Source: Gammaproteobacteria bacterium
Lineage (GTDB): Bacteria; Pseudomonadota; Gammaproteobacteria; Ga0077536
Reading direction: 5' to 3'
Assembly: GCA_023257255.1 (NCBI GenBank)
Contig: JALRCR010000005.1
Location: 1-47,810 of the forward strand
Length of the DNA: 47,810 nt
In this document: piece after piece, positions 40,908-47,810 of the stretch
Layout: the number at the start of each line of letters is the position of its first letter
Position numbering within the stretch: the stretch's first letter is position 1
Notes under the pieces: model-generated
What the model saw: only the letters and a program-made list of their open reading frames with translations
Databases searched by the model: none
What the model was told of the DNA's origin: nothing
Program-made: the position numbers and the translations under genes

Positions 40908-43487
40908 TTAGGCGTTAGCGGCGGCCACCCGTTGACCCAGATGGTCAAGCGCTTCCTGCACCTGGTCAATCAGAATGAGGCAGAGGTCGCCGGGCGCCAG
41001 CGAGGCGAGCGCGTGGTCGATGGCCACGAATTCGCCGCGGATTTCTTCCACATGGCGGGTGCGGCTGGCACCGACCAGCCCTTCCTGCAGCAGGGCTAGC
41101 ACTTCGCCGTCTTCTCGACCGCGCTGGCAAGCGTCCTGATACAGCAGCACATTGTCGAACGCCGCGCCCAGAATGCGGGTCTGATCGCGAATGTCTTCGT
41201 CACGTCGGTCGCCGGCGCCGCTGATGACCACGGTGCGCTGCTTCGCAGGCAACGCCGACACCGCTTCGACCAGCGCCTTCATGGCGTCCGGGTTATGGCC
41301 GTAGTCGGCGATGACCGTCGCGCCCTTGTAGTCCAGCACGTTGAAGCGGCCGGGGGTCGACGCCACGTCTGATCTAAAGCTGGCAAGGCCGCGTCGCAGG
41401 GCTTCTGCGCTCACGTTCACTGCCCAGGCCGCCGCCACCGCCGCCATCACGTTGTCGACCTGAAAGCCGAGCTTGCCGCCCAGCGTTAAAGGGATGTCGG
41501 CGAGCGCGAGGCGACAGACTTCTTCGCCCTGATTGATGATGCTGATGTCGTCGCCATCCACAAACACCACCGCCCGGCCCTGGGCGCGATGGGTGACCAG
41601 TAAGGGGTTGGCGCGGTCGCGCGAGAAGTAGACGACGTTGCCCGTTGCCACCGCGCCGAAGCGGGCGGAAATCGGATCGTCCGCGTTCAGCACGGCGTAG
41701 CCGTTCGGCGCCACGTTCTGCACGATGACGCGCTTCAGGACCGCCAGATCTTCCAGCGTGGTGATGTAGTTGAGGCCGAGGTGGTCGCCGCTGCCGATAT
41801 TGGTTACGACCGCGACCTGACAGCGGTCGAAGGCCAGCCCTTCGCGCAGGATGCCGCCGCGTGCGGTTTCGAGCACCGCTGCGTCAACGTCGGGATGCAT
41901 CAGGATGGTCTTGCCGCTGCGCGGGCCGCTGCAATCGCCTGAGTCTAGCTGGCGCCCGCCGGCATAGACGCCGTCGGTGGTGGTCAGGCCGGTGCGCAGG
42001 CCGTGCTGCTCCAACAAGTGGGCAATCAGCCGCACGGTGGTGGTTTTGCCATTGGTGCCGGTGACCGCGATTACCGGAATCCGGCCGTCTTCGCCCGGCG
42101 CAAACATTTCGTTGATGATGGCTTCGCCCACCCGCCGGCCGGTGCCGTAGGAGGGTGACAGGTGCATCCGCAGCCCGGGCGCGGCGTTGACTTCAACCAC
42201 CCCGCCGGACTGTTCTTCCAGTGGCCGCAGCACCGACTGGCAGACGACGTCGACCCCGCAGATTTCGAGGCCGACCATCTGCGCCGCAGTGACCGCTCTG
42301 GCGGCGAGTTCGGGGTGCACCTGATCCGTCACATCGGTGGCCGTGCCGCCGGTGGAGAGATTCGCGTTATTTCGCAGTACTACCGGCTGACCCAGTGCTG
42401 GCACGGCGTCGAGCGTCAGGTTTTGATTGGCAAGGCAGGCCAGCGCGATGTCGTCGATCGGGATGCGGGTGAGTGAGGTGGCATGGCCCGAGCCGCGTCG
42501 CGGGTCGCGGTTTACTTCGTCGACCAGCGCCTGAATGGTCTGCACGCCGTCGCCCGTCACCAGCGGCGGCTCGCGCCGCGCGGCGGCGATCAGTTTGTCG
42601 CCGATAACCAGCATCCGGTAGTCGCTGCCGGGGATATAGCGCTCGACGATGACGCGCGAGCCCGCTTCGGCCGCCGAACGAAAGCCCGCTTCAAGCTGCT
42701 CGCGGGTCTCAACGTTCACCGTCACGCCGCGTCCGTGGTTACCGTCTTGTGGTTTAACCACCACCGGCAGCCCCAGCGCGCAGGCCACTTCCCAGGCTTC
42801 GTCGACGTCATCAACCGTTTGCCCTTCGGGTACCGGCACCCCGGCGGCGGCCAGCAGCTGTTTGCTGAGTTGTTTGTCTTGCGCAATGGACTGGGCAATC
42901 GCGCTGGTGCGGTCCATTTCGGCGGCCTGGATGCGCCGCTGACGGCTGCCCCAGCCAAACTGGATCAGGCTGCCTTCACTCAGACGATAAAACGGAATGC
43001 CGCGCTCCAGACCGGCGGCCACGATCGCGCCGGTCGAAGGACCCAGCCGCACGTCTTCGTAGATTTCGCGCAGACGATTAATCTCGCCCTCCACGTCAAA
43101 CGCGGCGCCGTCGCGGGCGGCCTGAATCAGGCGTTCCGCGATGTCGATCGCGTTGCGGCCGACGTCTTCCTCGTCGTACTCCACCACCACCTGAAAAACC
43201 CCGGGATCGGGCGCGAGCGCGGTGCGGCTGAAGGTCACCGGGCAGCCGATGTCTGCCTGCAGGCTCAGGGTGGTGATCTCCAGCACTTTCGCCATCCCGT
43301 TGGTCTGGCCTTCCGGCGCCGGGCTCAGCGATTGCAGCCGCGGATAGAGCGCGCGAAGTCGTTCTTCAAAGCCCTGAAAACGGGCGATGTCGCGCTCGTC
43401 TTCACCGCAGGTCACGATGGCTTCGATGGCGGTACGGCGGGTCCAGAGATTAGGACCGCGAAGGGCCCTTACACGGTCAACTTGCAT
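40908..43487 (-). CDS. cphA: Cyanophycin synthetase (CphA1-type, complete)
   Basis: This 859-residue enzyme makes multi-L-arginyl-poly-L-aspartate. An N-terminal domain (about 1-165) is followed by an ATP-grasp domain with VVVKPQDGNHGRGVTV (about 242-257) and RVIVERYIPGSDYRML, which adds Asp. A Mur-ligase-like half adds Arg, with P-loop GTNGKTTT (477-484), LETARGGILREGL and GSGDHLG. The C-terminal Mur domain has STPGRFN and ADYGHNPDAM. All key motifs are intact. It is 45 bases downstream of a second, degenerate CphA-like gene and probably shares its transcript. No cyanophycinase or isoaspartyl dipeptidase gene is present in the window. Confidence 0.96.
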   Translation of the reverse strand: MQVDRVRALRGPNLWTRRTAIEAIVTCGEDERDIARFQGFEERLRALYPRLQSLSPAPEGQTNGMAKVLEITTLSLQADIGCPVTFSRTALAPDPGVFQVVVEYDEEDVGRNAIDIAERLIQAARDGAAFDVEGEINRLREIYEDVRLGPSTGAIVAAGLERGIPFYRLSEGSLIQFGWGSRQRRIQAAEMDRTSAIAQSIAQDKQLSKQLLAAAGVPVPEGQTVDDVDEAWEVACALGLPVVVKPQDGNHGRGVTVNVETREQLEAGFRSAAEAGSRVIVERYIPGSDYRMLVIGDKLIAAARREPPLVTGDGVQTIQALVDEVNRDPRRGSGHATSLTRIPIDDIALACLANQNLTLDAVPALGQPVVLRNNANLSTGGTATDVTDQVHPELAARAVTAAQMVGLEICGVDVVCQSVLRPLEEQSGGVVEVNAAPGLRMHLSPSYGTGRRVGEAIINEMFAPGEDGRIPVIAVTGTNGKTTTVRLIAHLLEQHGLRTGLTTTDGVYAGGRQLDSGDCSGPRSGKTILMHPDVDAAVLETARGGILREGLAFDRCQVAVVTNIGSGDHLGLNYITTLEDLAVLKRVIVQNVAPNGYAVLNADDPISARFGAVATGNVVYFSRDRANPLLVTHRAQGRAVVFVDGDDISIINQGEEVCRLALADIPLTLGGKLGFQVDNVMAAVAAAWAVNVSAEALRRGLASFRSDVASTPGRFNVLDYKGATVIADYGHNPDAMKALVEAVSALPAKQRTVVISGAGDRRDEDIRDQTRILGAAFDNVLLYQDACQRGREDGEVLALLQEGLVGASRTRHVEEIRGEFVAIDHALASLAPGDLCLILIDQVQEALDHLGQRVAAANA

Positions 43488-43532
43488 CAGCGTTCAAGCC
43501 CTTTAATTTCGGGTCGTATGGCGTAGGCGGGT

Positions 43533-45677
43533 TCAGCCGGCGGCCGGGGTGGCCAGATCAACAAGCGCCGAGGGATAGCCGATGATCGCGCCGACGATAA
43601 GGTCAAAGGGAATCTCCAGCGCCCAGGCGGCAGCCGCCGCCGGCAGACAGTCCCCGGCGTTGACGCACGGCGCCAGCAGGTGACGGTGACGTTGGTCACC
43701 GGTAGCAAATACCAGCGCATCGCCTTCCAGGAAAACCGCACGCGCCCCACGGGTCAGGCTTTCTGCGACGGCGAGGTTGCCGCCGTCGCGGGCGTAGAGC
43801 ATCACCTCGCCGTCGGCGTGTTCGGCCATCGCCAGTACCAGCGGGTCGTCGGCATTCAGCACCGCCACGCCGTCGCCCAGCACCACATCGATCTGGGTGC
43901 GCAGCACGTGCGCCATTTGCGCCGGCTCGTTAATGCCGTAGCGATTCAGCGCCGCCGGCACGCTGACGGCGGTCACCACTCCCACCTGACAGCGGTCGTA
44001 GGGCAGGCCTTCGCGCAGCAGGCTGGCGGGTGAGGTTTCGAGGACGGCCGCATTCACCGTGCGGTTGATCAGCACCCGCTGACCGGCCGTCCAGTTGGCG
44101 CCATCGCCGCGGCGAATGCAGCGCTGGCCGAGGAAGGTTCCGCTGCCGCAGGCAACGCCCACCGACTGTCCGTGGAGATGCAGCAGGAAGCCCAGCATGC
44201 CGGCCACGCTGTTGGTGTCCGAGCAGCCCGTGATGCCAATGATTGGAATGCGGCCGGTTTCGCCTTCCGGAAAGAGATGCCGAACGATTGCTGTGCCGGC
44301 TTCGTTGGCCGCGTCGCCGGGCGTGCGCAAGTGCGTCGGCAAGGAGGGGCCGGCGTTCACTTCGATAACCGCGCCGTCCTGCGCGGTCAGGGGCTGGCTG
44401 ATGTCTTTCGCCACGATGTCGACGCCGGCGATGTCCAGACCCACGACGCGCACCGCAAGGCGCGCCATATCCAGCGTGTCCGGGTGCACTTGGGCCAGCA
44501 CGTCTTCGCCCATCTTGGCGGCGCGGGGCAGGGTGACCGTTTTGCCTGCCGGCAACACGGCATCCAGTTCCACGCCTTGCCGCAGCAGGGCGAGTTTGAA
44601 GGTCGGGTGGTCGGCAACGGTATCGGCCATCCACAGGTCGGCGTCATCGCCGCCCACGGTGGCTGCAACCAGCGCGCGCAGGCTGTAGCGACCATTGCCG
44701 GTCACCGTGAATTCCACCGCGCCGGTCGCGGCAACCACGCGGTTGTCGACCACCAGCAAGCGATACTCGGTGCCTTCGATGAAGCGTTCGACAATGACGG
44801 CGTTCTGAATGGTCTGCGACAGCTTGAAGGCGCTCGCCACCTCCTCATAAGTACTCAGCGCGAGCGAGACGGCCACTCCGCGACTGCCCTCAGCCGGTTT
44901 GATGACTACCGGCAGGCCTAAATCCTGCGCAGCCTCCCACGTGGGGTCGACCTTGCGCACGATGCGGCCTTCCGGCACCGGAATGCCGTAGCGGACCAGC
45001 ATTTCCTTGGCCAGATCCTTGTCCTGCGCGATGCTCTCCGCGATCGCCGAGGTGCGGTCGGTTTCGGCAGTCCAGATGCGGCGTTGACGCGCGCCAAAGC
45101 CAAACAGCACCAGATTGCCGTGCTCCAGCGGGGCCACCGGGATGCGCGCGGCGCGCGCCGCTTCCACGATGGTGGCGGTGGTCGGGCCAAGGGTTTTTTC
45201 GTCCGCCAGTGCGCGCAGTTCGGCCAGCGTACCCGGCAGATCGAAGGGCTCGTCGTGGATGGCGGCGAGGATGAGTTCGCGGGCCTTCAACAGACAGGCG
45301 CGGGTCAGGTCTTCCTGCGCGATGCGCACCACGACGTGATAGACGCCCACGGTGGCCGTGCTGCGGGCGCGGCCAAAGCCGACGGGGTGTCCGATGCGGG
45401 TCTGAATTTCCAGCGTGACGTGTTCAAGAATGTGCCCGACCCAGGTGCCTTCTTCGAGGCGACGCACGAAGCCGCCGGGGGCTTCGTAGCTGCACTCATG
45501 CTTGTACAGACCCGGGAGCCAGGCGGTCAGCCGCTCGACGAAGCCGGGCAGGGTATTGGAAGGACATTCTTCAAGGTCGCCGATGTCGACCAGCGCTTCG
45601 ATGGCGCTTTTATACGACCAGCGATTGGGGCCGCGCAGCACCGTGATGTCGAGGATACGGATGTCGTGCCGGCTCAT
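43533..45677 (-). CDS. CphA-like protein with degenerate, truncated Mur-ligase half (CphA2/CphA'-type)
   Basis: This 714-residue protein is homologous to CphA over the N-terminal and ATP-grasp domains (VVIKPAEGSRGVAVSL, VIVERFIEGTEYRLLVVD). In the Mur-like half the P-loop has become GITGCSDTNS (481-490), with no Gly-Lys-Thr. ARGGI has become SPASL, and DHLG is lost. The C-terminal Mur domain (about 130 residues) is absent. This parallels cyanobacterial CphA2, which polymerises beta-Asp-Arg dipeptides with one ATP site, and the CphA' copies beside cphA in betaproteobacteria. ATG 45677 (MSRHDIRILDITVLRG) aligns with family starts. It is the first gene of the cph operon. Confidence 0.88.
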   Translation of the reverse strand: MSRHDIRILDITVLRGPNRWSYKSAIEALVDIGDLEECPSNTLPGFVERLTAWLPGLYKHECSYEAPGGFVRRLEEGTWVGHILEHVTLEIQTRIGHPVGFGRARSTATVGVYHVVVRIAQEDLTRACLLKARELILAAIHDEPFDLPGTLAELRALADEKTLGPTTATIVEAARAARIPVAPLEHGNLVLFGFGARQRRIWTAETDRTSAIAESIAQDKDLAKEMLVRYGIPVPEGRIVRKVDPTWEAAQDLGLPVVIKPAEGSRGVAVSLALSTYEEVASAFKLSQTIQNAVIVERFIEGTEYRLLVVDNRVVAATGAVEFTVTGNGRYSLRALVAATVGGDDADLWMADTVADHPTFKLALLRQGVELDAVLPAGKTVTLPRAAKMGEDVLAQVHPDTLDMARLAVRVVGLDIAGVDIVAKDISQPLTAQDGAVIEVNAGPSLPTHLRTPGDAANEAGTAIVRHLFPEGETGRIPIIGITGCSDTNSVAGMLGFLLHLHGQSVGVACGSGTFLGQRCIRRGDGANWTAGQRVLINRTVNAAVLETSPASLLREGLPYDRCQVGVVTAVSVPAALNRYGINEPAQMAHVLRTQIDVVLGDGVAVLNADDPLVLAMAEHADGEVMLYARDGGNLAVAESLTRGARAVFLEGDALVFATGDQRHRHLLAPCVNAGDCLPAAAAAWALEIPFDLIVGAIIGYPSALVDLATPAAG

Positions 45678-45739
45678 GGCAGGTTCACTTTTGTCATACA
45701 AAGCGACCGCAGGAGGCGGCTCACGCGATAAGATGGGCA

Positions 45740-47810
45740 ATGGCTGAAAATAAGCATGCTGTCTCATTGAATTTACTGCCCACGGTATGGCGGCAGCGGA
45801 TTGATGCCCTGTTGGGTCCCGACGAATCCGTGCGCGCCTGCTTCGAAACCGACCTCACGCCCGACCTCCGCTACGCGGCCGGTCTGGCGGTGCTGAGCAA
45901 TATCCGCATCCTTCATTTAACGCAGGATGAACAGACGCGGGAGTGGGGGCTGGACGACACGTTAAGCCTGCGGCAGACCGACCATGCAGGCGTGGGCCAG
46001 TTGGAGTTCATGCGTGGCGACACGCGCACCGACCTGCTGCGGTTTACCTTGGGCAGGGCGGTCGCCGCCACACATTTTGTGTCCGAACTGGCGCGTTTAC
46101 GCGCTGACGGCGATACCGAACAAGAACCCGTGGCGCTCTGCCCTGAGTGCCTGGGTCCGCTCGATCCCGTCTCTGGCGTGTGCCCGGTGTGTGCCCGGGA
46201 ACTCGCCGCTCCCCCCTCTTCCCGAACGCTGCTCAGGCTCTGGCGCTTTGCCCGGCCCTACCGTTTACAGCTTTTTTCTGGATTCGTTTTTACGTTGTTG
46301 GCGACGTTCGCCACCTTGATCCCGCCGTATCTCACCATGCCCTTGATGGACGAGGTGCTGATTCCCTTCCAGAACGGGACGCCCATCGACGTCAACAAGG
46401 TGATTCTATATCTGGGCGGGCTGCTTTGTGCCGCCCTGCTGGCCTGGGTGTTGGGCTGGGCCAAGACCTATCTGCTGGCGCTGGTGTCCGAGCGGATCGG
46501 GGCAGACCTGCGGACCACCACGTTTAACCACCTGCTGGGGCTGTCGCTGGAATACTTCGGCGGCAAGCGCACCGGGGACTTAATCAGCCGGCTGGGTTCG
46601 GAGTCCGACCGGATCTGTCTGTTCCTGTCGCTGCACGCGCTGGAGTTTCTGACCGACGTGCTGGTCATCATGATGACCGCCGCCATCCTGTTCAGCATCA
46701 ATCCCTGGCTGGCGCTGACCACGCTGCTGCCGCTGCCGATTATCGGCTGGATGATCCACGTGGTGCGGGACCGGCTGCGTACCGGCTTCGACAAGCTGAT
46801 GCGGGTCTGGTCGGAAGTGACCAACGTCCTGTCGGATACCATCCCGGGCATCCGCGTGGTGAAAGCGTTCGCCCAGGAAGACCGCGAGAGCAAACGCTTT
46901 CTGGTTGCCAATCAGTACAACCTCGCGTTGAACGACCGGCTAAACAAGCTCTGGGGCCTGTTCTCGCCGACCGTGACCCTGCTAACCGAAGTCGGCCTGC
47001 TGGTGGTGTGGGCCTTCGGCATCACCCAGATTGCGCACCACGAAATTACGGTCGGCGTGTTGACAGCGTTTCTGGCCTACATCGGGCGTTTCTACACCCG
47101 GCTCGATTCCATGAGCCGAATCGTCGCGCATACCCAGAAGGCGGCCGCCGCGGCGAAGCGGATTTTCGACGTGCTGGACCATGTCTCCTCCGTGCCGGAA
47201 CCGCAGCATCCGGTCACCCTGCCCTCCGTCACCGGGCGCATTGCGCTGCGTAACGTCGGCTTTCGCTATGGCAACCGGCAGGTGCTGCGCGACGTGTCGC
47301 TGGAGATTGCGCCGGGCGAAATGATTGGGCTCGTCGGCCAGAGCGGCTCCGGCAAGAGCACGCTGGTTAACCTCATGTGCCGCTTCTACGACGTGGCCGA
47401 GGGCGAAATCCAGCTTGAGGGCGTGGACATCCGGGAGCTCTCCCTGCACGGCTTCCGCAAGCACATTGGCCTCGTGCTGCAGGAACCCTTCCTGTTCTTT
47501 GGCACCGTGGCCGACAACATCGCCTACGGCAAACCCGGCGCGACCCGGGATGAAATCGTCGCGGCCGCCCGCGCCGCCCACGCGCATGACTTCATCCTGC
47601 GGCTGCCGCACGCCTACGACTCGCTGGTTGGCGAGCGGGGGCAGGGACTGTCGGGCGGCGAGCGCCAGCGGATTTCCATTGCGCGTGCGCTGCTGATCGA
47701 CCCGCGCATCCTGATCCTCGACGAGGCGACCTCCTCGGTGGATACGGAGACCGAAAAGGAAATCCAGAAGGCGCTGGAAAATCTGGTGCGGGGCCGGACC
47801 ACGATCGCGG
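45740..47810 (+). CDS. ABC exporter with N-terminal zinc ribbon, linked to cyanophycin genes (3' end outside window)
   Basis: One open frame runs from ATG 45740 to the window end (690 codons, no stop), so the protein is incomplete. An N-terminal domain of about 130 residues precedes a four-Cys zinc ribbon (C134, C137, C148, C151). A type I exporter membrane domain follows (about 170-490, starting RFARPYRLQLF-like), then a nucleotide-binding domain with Walker A GQSGSGKST (about 533-541), signature LSGGERQRIS and Walker B LILDEATSS. It is divergent from the cph operon (62-base gap). Databases, as I recall, hold a cyanophycin-metabolism-associated ABC transporter family of this kind. AGGAGG lies at 45711. 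A five-codon ATG-TGA frame (45733-45747) overlaps the start. Confidence 0.87.
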   Translation, partial: MAENKHAVSLNLLPTVWRQRIDALLGPDESVRACFETDLTPDLRYAAGLAVLSNIRILHLTQDEQTREWGLDDTLSLRQTDHAGVGQLEFMRGDTRTDLLRFTLGRAVAATHFVSELARLRADGDTEQEPVALCPECLGPLDPVSGVCPVCARELAAPPSSRTLLRLWRFARPYRLQLFSGFVFTLLATFATLIPPYLTMPLMDEVLIPFQNGTPIDVNKVILYLGGLLCAALLAWVLGWAKTYLLALVSERIGADLRTTTFNHLLGLSLEYFGGKRTGDLISRLGSESDRICLFLSLHALEFLTDVLVIMMTAAILFSINPWLALTTLLPLPIIGWMIHVVRDRLRTGFDKLMRVWSEVTNVLSDTIPGIRVVKAFAQEDRESKRFLVANQYNLALNDRLNKLWGLFSPTVTLLTEVGLLVVWAFGITQIAHHEITVGVLTAFLAYIGRFYTRLDSMSRIVAHTQKAAAAAKRIFDVLDHVSSVPEPQHPVTLPSVTGRIALRNVGFRYGNRQVLRDVSLEIAPGEMIGLVGQSGSGKSTLVNLMCRFYDVAEGEIQLEGVDIRELSLHGFRKHIGLVLQEPFLFFGTVADNIAYGKPGATRDEIVAAARAAHAHDFILRLPHAYDSLVGERGQGLSGGERQRISIARALLIDPRILILDEATSSVDTETEKEIQKALENLVRGRTTIA

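Noticed and set aside
42483-43526. Plus-strand open frame of 347 codons opposite cphA
   Set aside because: It is antisense to the conserved CphA N-terminal and ATP-grasp domains, with composition typical of a reverse-strand shadow.
45084-45731. Plus-strand open frame of 215 codons opposite the CphA2-like gene, just before the ABC exporter
   Set aside because: It has no motif and is antisense to a conserved region. The exporter frame starts separately at 45740.
45733-45747. Five-codon leader peptide before the ABC exporter
   Set aside because: ATG-GGC-AAT-GGC-TGA overlaps the exporter start but is 16 bases from the AGGAGG. It is too short to support a regulatory claim.
1-47810. CRISPR arrays, insertion sequences, prophage genes or toxin-antitoxin pairs
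   Set aside because: No regularly spaced repeats, transposase or integrase motifs, or phage structural genes were seen on either strand.

Overview
The window is chromosomal DNA of a proteobacterium, most likely a gammaproteobacterium (a betaproteobacterium is possible). The signs are an outer-membrane lipid transport operon (mlaFEDCB), osmoregulated periplasmic glucan genes (opgGH), YhbY, YidD, a Do-type periplasmic protease, a class I PHA synthase and a proteobacterial pair of cyanophycin synthetases. No insertion sequence, phage gene or CRISPR array was seen. Most of the right-hand three quarters is visibly GC-richer than the first ~9 kb.

Layout. 1-3.7 kb: the 3' part of a beta-ketoacyl synthase gene and a hybrid histidine kinase whose membrane sensor resembles the DSF receptor RpfC. 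3.7-9.5 kb: a mixed housekeeping block with tRNA-Ser(CGA) and its promoter, phaC, yhbY, gcvH, an SRPBCC protein, a zinc-finger protein overlapping yidD, a zinc-ribbon Nudix hydrolase and a class III aminotransferase. 9.6-13.2 kb: an OmpR-type two-component system followed by a Do-family protease and a clear terminator. 13.3-17.4 kb: opgG-opgH. 17.4-20.4 kb: the mla operon, convergent to opgH and sharing a CTAG stop with it.

20.5-25.9 kb is the least ordinary part. It is a tight six-gene operon with a tyrosine-phosphatase-type protein, a stand-alone PEP-utilising-enzyme swivelling (phosphohistidine) domain, a 516-residue protein of no recognised family, a winged-helix/helical protein, a short-chain dehydrogenase and a second zinc-ribbon Nudix hydrolase. 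The swivel domain has no ATP-grasp or PEP-barrel partner nearby, so this may be an undescribed split phosphotransfer system. 26-33 kb continues with an alpha/beta hydrolase, an EamA transporter, an MMPL/RND transporter, a cytochrome P450 and a RutA-like flavin monooxygenase. This looks like catabolism of, or resistance to, hydrophobic compounds. A relic of a crotonase gene lies between the two parts.

33-40 kb: a P-loop protein of unknown role, an RpfG-like HD-GYP response regulator and a very large multi-PAS hybrid kinase translationally coupled to it. 40-47.8 kb: an enoyl-CoA hydratase, cyanophycin synthetase cphA, a second CphA-like protein whose Mur-ligase half has lost its ATP-binding and catalytic motifs (CphA2/CphA'-like), and, divergently, an ABC exporter with an N-terminal zinc ribbon that runs off the window end. 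Together with phaC, the cell probably stores both carbon (PHA) and nitrogen (cyanophycin), and has extensive sensory signalling that feeds into c-di-GMP.
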